This document shows positions 32,409 to 44,434 of a DNA stretch of 64,000 bases, piece by piece. Within the stretch, counting starts at the first letter, position 1, and each line of letters begins with the position of its first letter. The position numbers were made by a program, and so were the translations under genes. Source of the DNA: Protonemura montana (Eukaryota; Arthropoda; Insecta; Plecoptera; Nemouridae); contig OX387609.1 of the NCBI GenBank assembly GCA_947568835.1, positions 11,175,660 to 11,239,659 of the forward strand, written 5' to 3'. Below the pieces are notes generated by a model. It did not search any database. It worked only from the letters and a program-made list of their open reading frames with translations, and was not told where the DNA came from.

Positions 32409-35187
32409 ACTTTATGTCGGTCATCTCACATGGCCTCAAGTTTTGTTGAGGTTAGTTCTAGCTAAGCTTACTGCTTATATCCTTATGGATACACATGTTT
32501 CACTCTGCCTGGAATATCTCCCAAAGAACGCATTGTCAATTCACTTCGGTCCATTATCCATTCAAAACGACTCCCCCCAAAACAGTAACCACCGACGTGT
32601 ACCCTGACCCTAGCGACAAATCACAACATTCTCTCAGAGCAAACAGCCAAACGCCTCCATAGACCCAACCCGAGCAAAATACCCGGCAATCACTGCTTTG
32701 CCAAACGTTATATGTTGACCGTAATTCAGATTCGCTGATAAGTGCCTCTACGTGGGACGAGCAGGAGTTCCCAATATGTAGATAGAATTGCAGGTCGTTA
32801 CGATAACTGATTTAAAATCACATTCATTACAGAGTAATATCTGGTGGAACGACAATAAATCAATTCTGGATTTCATACTTGCAACTCGACAAACGTAATC
32901 GTGGCCAGTTTTTTTTTTTTTTGTGTTTTGGACATGATTTTGATATTGGTTTATTGGTGATGTCACAACGGGTTAAAATTTAGCTGAATCGTTAAGTCGC
33001 TTGTGTAACGTGTCGTATAAATGGTACCGGTCACATGTCTTGATTCGGGGGGAGTTTTGTGAATTTTAAATGCGTGGGAATCGGTTGAATTATAAGCCCG
33101 CTGGAGATTTGACAGTGAAACGTTTTGACGGTTTGAAATCGTGATTCGACCTGACGGTACAACTGGCCGTGATTCTCACGCTTGTTTTTAACTGGAATTC
33201 AATGGCGGATATGATTGATCTTTTCTGATTTGATCGATATTTGAAACAAATAATTAAGACGTTTAAAATCAGAGAGTACAATATAAAACGCAGGGCTAAT
33301 TTTATTTGATGTCCCGATTTCGTTTCACCAGATATTTTATCGAATATACACTAAACAATTCTGTGTATGAAATGTTTTCTGTAGAAGATGACAAGTAGAT
33401 TTCTGGTTTCAGCTCCCTACAAAATGATACTACTGCTTCAATTATGGCATGGAGCGAACCTTTTATTCTTAAAATCGTAAAAAAACTAAAAAATTCGGAT
33501 TATATATATTTTTTTCTATAAAAAAACGACAAAAACACTACTCGTTTCAGCTTCTGACAATATTATATTACTGCTTTATTAGATACGAGCGAAAGTATAA
33601 AATAAACAAATATTAATGGGATACCTCATGAAAAATTTAGTACACCTTGGATCATAAATAATCGTCTGTTTTCAATTGCACGTGATAAAATTGCTGGTAA
33701 CTAAAATTGCTAGCAATAAAATCACCCATCAACGCCTCGAAACAAATGAACACAAGTCAAACAATATCGCTCAAAACGTCAGTTCGAATAAGCGACTCCG
33801 ACGGGCGTTGGAAACAGGAAATGAACTGTCGATTTTTCACCATAAACAAGCGCAAATCGTTTGATTAAAACGACTGGTATATACACTAATTAACTGAGGG
33901 ATCGACTCTGGTCGAGACAGATTGAACATTGTACTCCCTTTGAGCGTATAGAGTTAGTAGTTTACCCCCTTTGAATCCCCAAGGGTGGGCGTTAACCCAC
34001 TTTCAATCCTCAGAGGTGGTCATTGGGATAGAGTGGCTTAAATGATGAACGATAGCTCTGCAGTCTGGACTTAAATAGGTACATGACGCTGTGTCGCGTT
34101 GAAAGATCGGGAGATATGCTGGTCTTTTTTGTAGAATGCATCCTTAGCATTCACATTTCAATAAGTAATGAATTATTTTCGATAAACGTAAAAAAAAACA
34201 CATGCAAAGAGTAACAGGAATAATTTCAGGCATCAGCACTTGGCTAAGAATGATTTACATGTGGGATCACCAAATAGAGGAAGATTTTGACTTTTTTTAT
34301 GTACAAAATTGGTTTTACTCAAAACGCGTGATTCCGAAACTTCGTTAAACTTCAATAAACTTCGTTTATTTCAGTGCAGTTTTGCTTCAAATAAGTTTTT
34401 GAGAAATCCTTTCTGCAAATGTTGGAAACTTTAATATTTTACTTACAAAACTGCGTATTTCTCTGTAATTTTTAATATTTCGTTTGCCTAAAACGCAATT
34501 AAGAAGCTCTATGGCCAATTGTAGTAATGCTTAACCCAATTTTGGTCACCTTTGGGCCAAGTTTTGGTCACTCACGCTTCAGTTTTGATCACCATTACCA
34601 AATGTTGGTTACCCTATCCCCTGTCTTGACCACCCTTGCCAACATTATGGACAGCCCCAGTTTCGGTCACCCCTGTCAAAACAGTTCCGTCTCCCCATCC
34701 GATCACTGCCCCCCCTATATCGTTGCTGTCACACGGCCCCGTGTGCTCGTTAGCCCAAGCGACAAATCACACGGCGCTGATTTCCGTGTGGCCGGGAATC
34801 AATCATCGAACTCACGACCTCTGACATTTCGCGCTGTTTGTTCACGGCCAGTCGAGCGCGTGTGTGCCGCACTCTGATTGGTTGAGTTCGATGGAGTTGC
34901 TGGGGAACTTGTTATTTATTGCCGGGAGAGAACATCTCTAAGCACACATTGAGAGAGATTAGTTTGGCTTTTTTTAGAGTACTGGGTCATGAGTGGATTA
35001 AACTTTGTCTGCTTTTAGATTGAAAGGTTATGGAAATGCATTTGTTGGGACAGAGCTGAGCGGTGGGTAATCGAATATAGCAGTGATTATAATCGAAATA
35101 GAGTTGATATTAGTTTTGATTGGCTGGGTCAGAATGTTGTTAATTCCAAGCAGAATAAAAATCAGATCAAAGTAGATTGTTATAATT
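32409..35187. other. Intron sequence, nothing firm
   Basis: 34530-34690 holds a degenerate ~21-bp repeat of TTTTGGTCACC-like units. The remainder is A+T-rich with no recognised exon or element. Confidence 0.5.
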
Positions 35188-35405
35188 GTGTTTGGACTCA
35201 TGTCTACTTTATCTAAACGTAGCACTAATTTTGATAAAAAATATTTACAACTGGGTTTTGGATGCTAAGTGAAGAACAACTAAATTTCCCAACGTTTCTT
35301 AACTTGTTCCCTTGATAAAGTAACAGGTACAAGTTACAAAACGTTAGGAAATTTAGTTTTTCTTTATTTAGCATTCAAATCCCAGTTCAAATAGTTTTTG
35401 TCAAA
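35188..35405 (+). mobile_element. Foldback element family H, copy 3
   Basis: Leader GTTTGGACTCATGTCTACTT, left arm GGATGCTAAGTGAAGAACAACT and inverted right arm ending TCAAATAGTTTTTGTC. The centre contains AACGTTTCTTAACTTG and its inverse CAAGTTACAAAACGTT around TTGATAAAGTAAC. This larger loop is absent from copy 2. Confidence 0.8.
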
Positions 35406-35692
35406 AAAAGATTATCTTTGACACTGTTTACGTCTGCCAAATGGCGTCTAGCTGCGCTTGGCTGCCCAAATCATCGTCTCATTTTGCAACAATTTTTAGA
35501 CTGTAGGATCGCTGGGCATGCGCAGTGAACTATGCGCTTGTGACATTCAATTGCACGATGATAAGCGATGACTGAGTCAGTGTCTTGCACGAGCTGAATC
35601 GACAAAAAGTTCACATGGGTCTTTCCATCGATTCGGACACAATGAGTTTATTAATGATAGGATATTATATCACGGCCGTTGCTGTCCTGAAC

Positions 35693-36058
35693 GGTTTGAC
35701 GTGTTGGAAACACAGGTCCTCATGAGATCACTGAAGTTTAGCAACACTGTGGAGGGTCAGGTCTTAAATGGGTGACCACCGAACGGTTTGGCGTGTTGGA
35801 AACACAGGTCCTCATGAGATCATCGAAGTTAAGCAACACTGCACTGGGTCAGGTCTTAAATGGGTGACCACTGAACGGGTTTGGCGTGTTGGAAACACCG
35901 ACCCTCGTGTGATCACCGAAGTTAAGCAACACTGCACTGGGTCAGGTCTTAAATGGGTGACCACCGAACGGTTTGGCGTGTTGGAAACACCGGTCCTCGT
36001 GATATCACCGAAGTTATCAACACTGCTCTGGGTCTGGTATTAGATGGGTGACCACCAG
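35693..36058 (+). mobile_element. 5S-derived SINE heads, tandem x4 (copy d)
   Basis: Four 92-93-bp units, each with GTGTTGGAAACAC, GAAGTTAAGCAACACTG (box A region) and ATGGGTGACCACC (box C region). No body or tail follows, so only the promoter-bearing head was amplified. Confidence 0.82.
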
Positions 36059-37526
36059 ACTATTCATTGCCATGATTACCAAAAAATCGTCCTTTTTTTT
36101 TTAAATAGACCGTACAGCTTGACATCTCATTACGTCGCACCCTTTATCTCAACCCCAACGAGAATTTATCCCTTTTCAAAACCAGCCCTGTCATAGCGAA
36201 GATAGCAGAACAAAATGAGCATCGATCGTAGATTGTCAAGCCGGCGCCGGGGCTCAAACAATTGTTTACCGGTTGCAACCAGATTGTCACATCTACATCA
36301 ACTCGAGTCTCGATTGTCTGGCGTCGGGGTGACGGGGACAAGGGTGCAAGTACGCTAGCAATTATTTCACGGCGGGGTGTGTGTTTTGTTAACGCGTTGC
36401 GACGAAAAACCGCTAGAGCTCGATTCGGCAACGTTTTGAATAGACAGCGATGATTCTGTGTGTTTTACAGGTTTAGCAAATGAGAGCATAGCTTTTTATT
36501 TCAAAACTTTACTTAACTGGCTTTGTGAATTGCTTGTTTCATTTTTTATTATTGGACCTTTACATTTAATCAGAGTTTGAACGTAACTTTAAACTTACTT
36601 GGGAGCAAACGTACATGCAAAGTTTGTTTTGGTCGTGGATACCCAATGGTAGCCTATTTTAGCTGCTAGCTACAAGCACTGACTTTATAGGTAAAGTCAG
36701 AGAGCTGGCGTTAATGTTAAACTTTCTGTTGAGCAAACGAGGCCGGTAACACGTGGTAACGGTAGATGCCACCCGATGGCGCTTGCTGCAGTCCTTTTAA
36801 CTAACACCTACAATTAAAAATATCGATTTATGTTTATCAATCGTTGAGTTTAGCATTAATAAATATTAATCGAGCGTGAACCAGTCTTAAATGCAAGTAT
36901 TTGTGAGAAATAACGAAATTAAATTTCTAAAACTAAAGCTTTTGATGGTTTTGTTATCTTTTAGTGAATGCATTTTAACGCTAGCCAGCGCTACGGTTTT
37001 GACCGGACATTTTAACCCAAATGGCAGGACTTTGGTCGCAAAAAGGATCGTTACCAGACAAATTAAGATTCAACTCGCTCCACGTTTCTGCTTGCAACGA
37101 ATGGCCACCGTTGTACAAACGTCAGTTTGCTGTTGCCTTTCCCTCGGGAACAAAGCTCGACGTTCCTGTCTAACTCCCACCCTATCCCACGGGAACATTA
37201 TCGCGTTCCAACGACGTAACTATGGAACGTGTTGCTATGGAAATGACGGGGGCGCTCTTTGGGACCGCGTCTGACGGATGGAAATCCCGTTTAATTGTTG
37301 GGTGGAAATATTAATTATTTGTGTATGAGTGAAATCTCATCGCAAGCAAATGACGTAGCTTGTGTTAAAACACTAATTAGTAACAACGAGTGACAGTAGA
37401 GTGCTGCTGTTGTCATCTGGGGTTTTGTAGCGGGTTTTTGTTTCCTTTTGTGATTAGATTTTTAAATACGACCCGACAAATATATTCTGTAAAACCGCTT
37501 GGGATATGTTGATGTTGGTTTGGCGT
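36059..37526. other. Intron sequence, nothing recognised
   Basis: 36230-36430 and 37070-37270 are GC-richer stretches without repeat relatives. No splice-consistent exon was found. Confidence 0.5.
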
Positions 37527-38295
37527 TATGGAAACACCGTTGCTTGTAATATCACTGAAGTTTAGCAACACTGCGCTGGGTTAGGTATTGAATGGGTGAC
37601 CACCGAACGGTTTGGTGTGTTGGAAACTCCGGTCCTCGTGAGACCACTGGAGTTAAGCAACACTGCGCTGGGTCAGGTATTGGATGGGTGACCACCGAAC
37701 GGTTTGGCGTGTTGGAAACACTGGTCCTCGTGAGATCAACGAAGTTAAGCAACACAGCGCCGGGTTAGGTATTGAATGGGTGACCACCGAACGGTTTGGT
37801 GTGTTGGAAACACCGGTTCTCGTGAGATCAACGAAGTTAAGCAACACTGTGCTGGGTCAGGTATTGGATAGGTGACCACTGAACGGTTTGTCGTGTTGGA
37901 AACACCGGTCCTCGTGAGATCAACGAAGTTAAGCATCACAGCGCTGGGTCAGGTATTGGATGGGTGACCACCGAACGGTTTGGCGTGTTGGAAACACCGG
38001 TCCTCGTGAGATCACCGAAGTTAAGCAACACTGCGCTGGGTCAGGTATTGGATGGGTGACCACCGAACGGTTTGGCGTGTTGGAAACACCGGTCCTCGTG
38101 AGATCACCGAAGTTAAGCAACACTGAGCTGGGTCAGGTATTGGATGGGTGACCATCGAACGGTTTGGCGTGTTGAAAACACCGGTCCTCGTGAGATCACC
38201 GAAGTTAAGCAACACTGCTCTAGGTCAGGTATTGGATGGGTTGTACCGTCCTTCGGAAGGGACGTTAAGCCAGAGGTTACTCTAATCTCTTCAAA
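37527..38295 (+). mobile_element. 5S-derived SINE heads, tandem x8 (copy e)
   Basis: Eight 92-bp units with GGTCCTCGTGAGATCACCG, AAGTTAAGCAACACTGCGC and GTATTGGATGGGTGACCACC. The match to 5S rRNA is in the AAGCTAAGCAGG and GGATGGGAGACC regions. The last unit runs directly into the central GTACCGTCCTTCGGAAGGGA domain, missing the CATACACATGACCAG segment. Confidence 0.9.
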
Positions 38296-39021
38296 GCTTG
38301 AAAGCATAAAATGTTTTTATAATGAAACTGAATGCATTACCTCGAACATCGATTAGCACATTGATAAATTAGATAATTTTCCAATTCCGTCTCGCATTGA
38401 GCTCGGGTTCATTTCCAGCTCGGTCTGCCATTAAGAAGTTTTCCGAAATTAAATTGCCCGTGTATAGTTTCGAAGGAAAACCGTTCGGGAAATTTGCATT
38501 TCGCTTTAGGGGAGAGTTTTCCTACAGTAAAGGAAAATGCCGTTCATAGAGGTGTTACTCACGTGCATGTATGCGATTACAGCAGAGTTTAGAAGAAAAT
38601 TCAAGGTAAACTGTGTTGTTTTATCTTTAAATTTATAGCCTTTGGTTTTTTTGTCCTAATTGAGACACTTGTTGTAAATTGTGTCCAAATGATATGGTTT
38701 TCTGTTTGTTTAAATAAGTATTGGCTAATTGAGGACAATTTTGGTGGAGGTGCCGAGTTTGTGCTGCGGGCTGCGTTCAGCAGTTAAGCTAAAGAAAACA
38801 CAAAACATGTAACGAAGACTAAAACTAGAACAGAAGAAGTTATTGTGAGTCAAAATGGCGTCTAAAGTCCCTCATTTTTGTAAACAAAAAATTTAACCTT
38901 CTGTTCTTTTTCGTCTATTGTAATTCGCTGGTGGCATATTAAAACGTTTTACTGTCAGATATGTCTGCGATGATATCATTAACTTTTTAAGCAGTGAAAG
39001 GAATTTTGTTTTGCTTAAATC
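38296..39021. other. Intron sequence with one single-unit relative of the 46-bp array
   Basis: 38741-38780 (GGTGGAGGTGCCGAGTTTGT, CTGCGGGCTGCGTTCAG) is one unit of the sequence tandemly repeated at 56778-57506. 38820-39021 is A+T-rich and would be the leader or promoter of the exon at 39022 if that exon is real. Confidence 0.5.
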
Positions 39022-39165
39022 ATGCCAACCTCCCATCATCACTGCGTAAAGACGCCAGGCACGTATCTCTATGGCGAATACATCTCCATCGACTCTGCAA
39101 TCAGCTGTCCGGGGAGACCGACCGAGACGCTCCTGGCGGCCTCACCGGGCAACTCGATTAACGAG
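39022..39165 (+). CDS. Candidate alternative first coding exon of sif, 48 codons
   Basis: ATG (AATCATGCC) opens MPTSHHHCVKTPGTYLYGEY, then ISIDSAISCPGRPTETLLAA and ends SPGNSINE at AACGAG|GTAGAC. It ends in phase 0, so it would read straight into MSDDDRMS at 47564. The peptide is of normal complexity and G/C at third positions contrasts with the A+T-rich leader before it. I recognise no domain or homologue. It may alternatively be the start of an unrelated gene, or chance. Confidence 0.45.
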
Positions 39166-39423
39166 GTAGACTTCACAATTAATTCGATTCGCTCGGCTGA
39201 TTTATCGGCCGCATTTCGACGAAGCAACGCGCAAACTTTCTCAGCTTTGCCGGAAGCTCTTCGTACGTTTGAAGCGGTATAAAAAAACAAAAAACACACA
39301 GGACTTTACGGCTACAGTTAGAATCTCGCCAGCTGTAACCAATTTCTTAATACGATATTAGCGATGTGTTTCTTTTCTTAAGCTAATAAAATAAACAAAC
39401 AAATAAGTATCGGTGGACCTCAG

Positions 39424-39825
39424 ACTTGTCTAAAGTTCGTCTAAGGTTTGTCCAAGAGATTGTCTAAGGTTTGTCTAAGGTTTGCCTAAGGTTTGCCCAA
39501 GAGATTGTCTAAGGTTTGCCTAAGGTTTGCCTAAGGTTTGCCTAAGGTTTGCCTTAGGTTTGTCTAAAGTTCGTCTAAGGTTTGCCTAAGGTTTGCCTAA
39601 GGTTTGCCTAAGGTTTGCCTAAGGTTTGGCTAAGGTTTGCCTAAGGTTTGCCTAAGGTTTGGCTAAGGTTTGCCTAAGGTTTGCCTAAGGTTTGCCTAAG
39701 GTTTGCCTAAGGTTTGTCTAAGGTTTGTCTAAGGTTTGTCTAAGGTTTGTCTAAGGTTTGCCTAAGGTTTGTCTAAGGTTTGCCTAAGGTTTGCCTAAGG
39801 TTTGCCTAAGGTTTGTCTAAGGTTC
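39424..39825 (+). repeat. 11-bp minisatellite, about 36 copies
   Basis: Unit GTTTGCCTAAG with GTTTGTCTAAG and GTTTGGCTAAG variants and two AGAGATTG interruptions near the start. T/C-rich on one side, with regular spacing close to one helical turn. Confidence 0.95.
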
Positions 39826-40632
39826 AGCATTGTATCATATGTCCAGTTCTCCACGCGTTTTTTCACTGCTCCCCGGATCCAAACCAACAGTTTGGAAGAA
39901 TTGGGTTCGTTTTTTCGACTCGTGTCGACAGCATCCCTAGGCGAAGGGGTTAGAGGTGGGCAGGGGGGGCAGGTCAAAGGTCAAGTGACCCTCGAGGGAA
40001 ATGGAAAATAACTCCACACACAATTTCGAGTACAGCGCCCTTCCACGTTCACTCAGCGCGCGGGGCTAGCGGCCTCTAGCGCAGATTTTGTAAGCTCTCG
40101 CCTTTTATTTTTTGTTGAAATAATTTCCAATGCGATTCACGGTTTCTAATTGCAGTGCAAAGTCTTCTCGGATCGGGTCACGGTGGTCCCACCAAAGCCT
40201 GGCCAACTCGAGATAATTACTATTTAAACTGGTTTATACGAAAAGTGAAAATCGACATTAGAGCAAATCTGTTTGCATAGCTTTATTTTCACGTTTTGCT
40301 GAGTCACTAATAAAATACTCGAAAAATTATTCTGTTGAACATTCGTGGGAAACTCAGAAAATCAAACACTTTGCTGTCGTCTTTTGGTTTCTCGAGAAGT
40401 AATAGAGTTAAGTAATTCGCAATTTTTCCTTACATCTAAAAGACTAATTTTGAGATAGTTACAAGTTTTCAGACATCTTTCTTACCTAATTCCAAACAAA
40501 ATTATTGGTTTTTTTTTTGGTTAAAAATGAGTTTAAAACTCCGCCCGTGTTTCAACGCCCAAAAATCACCAGTGAATACAATTTTGATAGCGATCATTTG
40601 TTATTATATGCCCTAAGTCACGATGATTGCAG

Positions 40633-40686
40633 AAATGTCGGTCTTATTTCGATCAGACAAATAGTGACAGTGACACCGAAGACAAA
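40633..40686 (+). CDS. Candidate 18-codon cassette exon of sif
   Basis: Flanked by GATGATTGCAG| and |GTAAGTCG, the best donor match in the large intron. The 54 nt read KCRSYFDQTNSDSDTEDK with both ends in phase 0, so it could be included or skipped between exon C (or any alternative first exon) and exon D without changing frame. The acidic Ser/Asp tail resembles casein-kinase-2-type sites (inference). The pyrimidine tract before the acceptor is weak, which fits regulated inclusion but also chance. Confidence 0.4.
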
Positions 40687-41364
40687 GTAAGTCGGTCGCA
40701 ACAGCGAGTCCAGGCGAGTCGCTCAGACGCGCTGTCGGTAGATCCTCCAAACAGCGGAGCCAAATATCAATTATTTCCTTGCGTCTTTTGCCTCTTTTCA
40801 TCTGTGGGTCGACTTTTGTTCTTTTTACCAAGCCAAACATACATGCTGCATCGAAAGTCACTCTTATGAGGTTATGTCCATGAAAATATGAGTGGCATCT
40901 CAAGAGGCAACGCCGAGGGCGCTTGGAAAGTGTTCCATAAGTGGATGGCCTTCCTCTATTTAGTGCCCGGCATCGAATTTTCTCAAAATTTATTAAAAAC
41001 TTGTCCACGGACGATACGCGAAATATTGTAACTCTTTCTATCTCGAGGCAATATTAGATCAATGGCAAGGGTCCTCGACTTTGTCATACCTTTTGTCGAT
41101 ACCCCTCGACTTGACAAGGGGCTTCGGTTTTTATATTCAGTTTTTTTGCTATATGAAGATTATTGGAAGTCGCTGTTGGATCCGGGTTTGTTTCAGATAG
41201 CGCACGAACGCAAGAACTTAACATTTTCAATCAACAGGAACTAAAAAAATACTGCACATTTTCCTGAGAATCTTTTATATAAATTATAACTATAATAACT
41301 GGATACAACCAATAAGAGAGGATTTTCAAAATGGTTCGCACGAGTATTTTTTTTATGTGTTTGG
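40687..41364. other. Intron sequence, nothing recognised
   Basis: Short frames on both strands, no repeat relatives. Confidence 0.5.
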
Positions 41365-41632
41365 TAGTGTTAACATATTGAAGCAAGATGGGATCCACAG
41401 CTGCTGCGAAAACTCTCTTTTTTTTTCTGAAAAACACCAGAAAAACGCCTTGAACAGGCTCTTTTATAACACCTGTTACTACAGATTCTGTTACTATAAG
41501 ACGAAATAATATTTTTGATTTCAAAAAGCGTCAACCTGTTGCCAATAGTGTGATGAGTCGCCTAGTTTTTGTTTCGTCGCAATCGGACAAGTGGTCTGGC
41601 CGATTAGTTGTTTCCAGTAAGCCTAGATGCAA
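41365..41632 (+). mobile_element. Dispersed element S, copy 3 (no array)
   Basis: Starts GTTAACATATTGAAGCAAGA, holds CAGCTGCTGCGAAAACTC and ends TTTCGTCGCAATCGGACAAG, CCAGTAAGCCTAGATG. It aligns over its length to 15982-16235 but ends without the 26-bp minisatellite. Confidence 0.8.
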
Positions 41633-44312
41633 ATATATTTTTGCAAAAACAACAATTTTGTCAAAGATTTTAAATATGAAATTTATAATCCACGGCATAC
41701 TTGATTAATTTTCTTCTAATAGCACCCATAAGATATTTTTAAAAAGCAAAACACTTAAGAAACAATGATGTCGGAAATTTTGTTTTCCAGGCAAGCTATT
41801 TATCAAGCGGTTCAGTACAACTGTTGTCCCGTGGGTGTTTGTCGTCAGGTGGCCATTTTGTAGCGTGCTGACCAATGATTGGCAGCTTGGGGCTTGGGAT
41901 TTGGCTTTTACGCTGGGGTTTTAAACCGTGCTACGTTGTCATGGGTGAACGCACGATGGTCGTGGTCGTAGTAATGTGTTCTGGTTTGATTTTAGCAGAA
42001 CCAGATTTTAGGTTCTAGGTACTGTAAGGTTCTAGGTACTGTAAGGTTCTAGATACTGTAAGGTTCTAGGTACTGTAAGGTTCTAGGTACTGTAAAGGTT
42101 CTAGCAGGGGTTATTAATTCAGACACGAAGTGGTCTTAAGATGGGTTGAAAGAGGTGACGTCAAAAGGCGTTATGGGTTCTGGAAAAGATGTTAGTACTT
42201 TGCATATATATTACGGTGAAAAAATGAAGAAGAAAAATTAAAGATAATGTATATAATCATAAATGCAAACACTTTTGAAAAGTATTTTTTTATTTTGTAG
42301 CAAAATGATACCCTATTTAATCTTTTTGTTTAGGGTTGGGTTTAAATTATTGCCATGGCACCTTCCAATCACAAGCAGTGAAATTCAAATGTTTCTGTCA
42401 ACTCTGCACTGAAGATGTTTTATATGGAGACAAAATCGTAAAATTATTGCCAATTATTTGAGCGGGTGCATGCAAAAATTTTGATTTGACTATAATATTG
42501 GTCCTAATATTTAGTTATTTTTTGGGGCTGAGAATTTGACCCGGATCACCGATTGACGGCACAATACGAAAATCTAAAAAACTAAAACTGTTGAAAAGCA
42601 GACAATGTCTTGTGAACAGTATATCTGGAATAAAATTCGACGAACGGAATAAACCCAACAGCGAGAGACGGCTCCGCTTTCATTCCGTAATCTACCCTAA
42701 GAAGAAAACTAAACACACGCGCGCACACACACAATATCCTTCTTCGAACCAAGAAAGGATAAAAATAAATAAATCCCTATTTCAGAAATATTTTCTTTTC
42801 GTATCAGATGTCTTCGGCAGGCAAGTCTATAGACGTCTCGCGGGCCGTGCCAAAGCCGACGTCGCTTGTCTGCTGCACAAAGTTGGACGTTTTAAAAGCA
42901 AACGATCTATTTATACACCAATTGATATTTATTTTTCTTCTCTTCTTACCGCTTCCCTTTCTCCCAGCTCATTCTTATTCTTCTTCTTTTCTCCTCTCCG
43001 TTCCACCTTCCATTTCCTAATGATACGTTCAATTGGCCTAACGAACGCGATTTCAGCAAAGACTGCCAAGCAGCGCTGTGCCCGGTTACTTAACGAACTA
43101 TTGTCGTGTTCAAAAAAACTCGACGTTTGGCAGTTGGAAAGTTTGCCGCGGTCGGCGCTAATGTCGTTTATTTTTTTTCACAAGCTGTTGGCAAAATTTT
43201 TTAGTCAATTTGAACGAGTTTAAAAAATTGAACTTTTCTCTTGCTGGCGATATTGGATCGGAAAGTTTCTTAAGAAACTGCATTCCATTTTGTAAAGAAA
43301 ATCATTGATTTGTATTTTTTTGTCGGGAAAGTCGGCAAGATTTGGCCTCGAAAATTGGTTTGTCTCATTTTTTTTTGTTTCCTTTGTTAAAGCCGTCGTT
43401 TTCGGCCTCAATTTGTGCTAAGTTGTAACTTAGCGCTCAAGAAACTCTAAGAAATATTTTGTATTATTCGCTCGGACGCATTCTTTCTCGCAAAACGTTA
43501 TTAACTTTCGGGCAAATTTAATTTCGCCAACTTGGCACAAAAGGAAAACGGTCGCACACAATATTCACGGCAATTTTATTTCAAAAAGAAAAATACGTGC
43601 TTAGCGTTTTTCTGTGAAAACTGTGTGTTTCCACTCGGCTTTTCTCTCGACGCGACGTCCTGGATGCGTTGCCAAACATTATCCCGGGACACATACCGTG
43701 ACCATGTTGCATAATTCCACTGATTCACCGCCTTCTAGAACGACATTCAAACGAAACGAGCACTGGAAACTTGTTTTACATTTTCCACCGCCGTACCGAG
43801 ACGTGCACTATCTACTTTTTCACTGGCGCTTGCTTTATTTTCGACGGTTTTCATAATCGGTTCTGTGACAGAGAAAAACTGAGCGCGAAATAAAATTAAT
43901 AGAAATGTTTAATTAATATTTCTTTGGTGTAAAGGCGTTCCGAATTAACGCAATTGCTTGCAAATGTACCTCCTTCTCTCTCTTTGTCATTATGTCTCTC
44001 ATCCTTTCTCTTGCTCGGGATATTTGAATATTTTCTCATGCATTTATGCACCGCGGGTGTCGCTCTCTACAAAGCCAAAGATTTAATTTAATTTAATTTT
44101 ACTGACGCTTTTTTCTTTTAGAGAAACGAATAAACTTCTTTGTCGGTAAAAAGATCTGTTAAAAGTGCGCTAAAATTTTGTGAAATTACTAGTGAAATAG
44201 TTATCTCAAAGAAATATTGTCCAGCTTTATTAAAAGCATGCTGGATCCTTTAAAAAAAAAACGCGGTTGCTGAATTTTTTTGACTTTTTAGTGCATCTTC
44301 GACCCGGTTTTT
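41633..44312. other. Intron sequence, mostly unremarkable
   Basis: Contains the 17-bp array (42011-42106) and a partial inverted copy of MITE family M (about 42345-42420: ATTGCCATGGCACCTTCCAA, GCAGTGAAATTCAAATG). 42590-43220 is open for about 210 codons on the + strand but with simple-sequence, Phe/Ser-rich composition and no splice context. Confidence 0.5.
42011..42106 (+). repeat. 17-bp minisatellite, 5-6 copies
   Basis: Unit GGTTCTAGGTACTGTAA. The last unit has an extra A. Almost no divergence, so probably recent. Confidence 0.93.
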
Positions 44313-44434
44313 CAGTGTAACATTAAAAACTTAACAGTCGGTTAGTTTTTTAGTTGCTTGGCAACAGCCAATCAGAATTTTGTTTTTGTTTGTTAACGGT
44401 CTGTTAATTAGTTAACAAGTCACTGAAAAGCTGA
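44313..44434 (-). mobile_element. MITE family G, copy 3
   Basis: Inverted relative of 160-275 and 19498-19616: TTTCAGTGTAACATTAAAAA, TTGCTTGGCAACAGCCAATC, GTTAACGGTCTGTTAATTAG, ending GTCACTGAAAA. Ends TTTCAGTG / CACTGAAA form the terminal inverted repeat. Confidence 0.65.

Noticed and set aside
35693..38295. Clustered 5S rRNA genes
   Set aside because: The units keep only part of the 5S sequence (box A and C region), lack the 5S ends and terminators, and the last one runs into a SINE body. They are SINE heads.
42591..43223. 210-codon + strand frame
   Set aside because: Biased Phe/Ser/Lys-rich composition, A+T-rich codons, no recognisable motif and no splice-site support.
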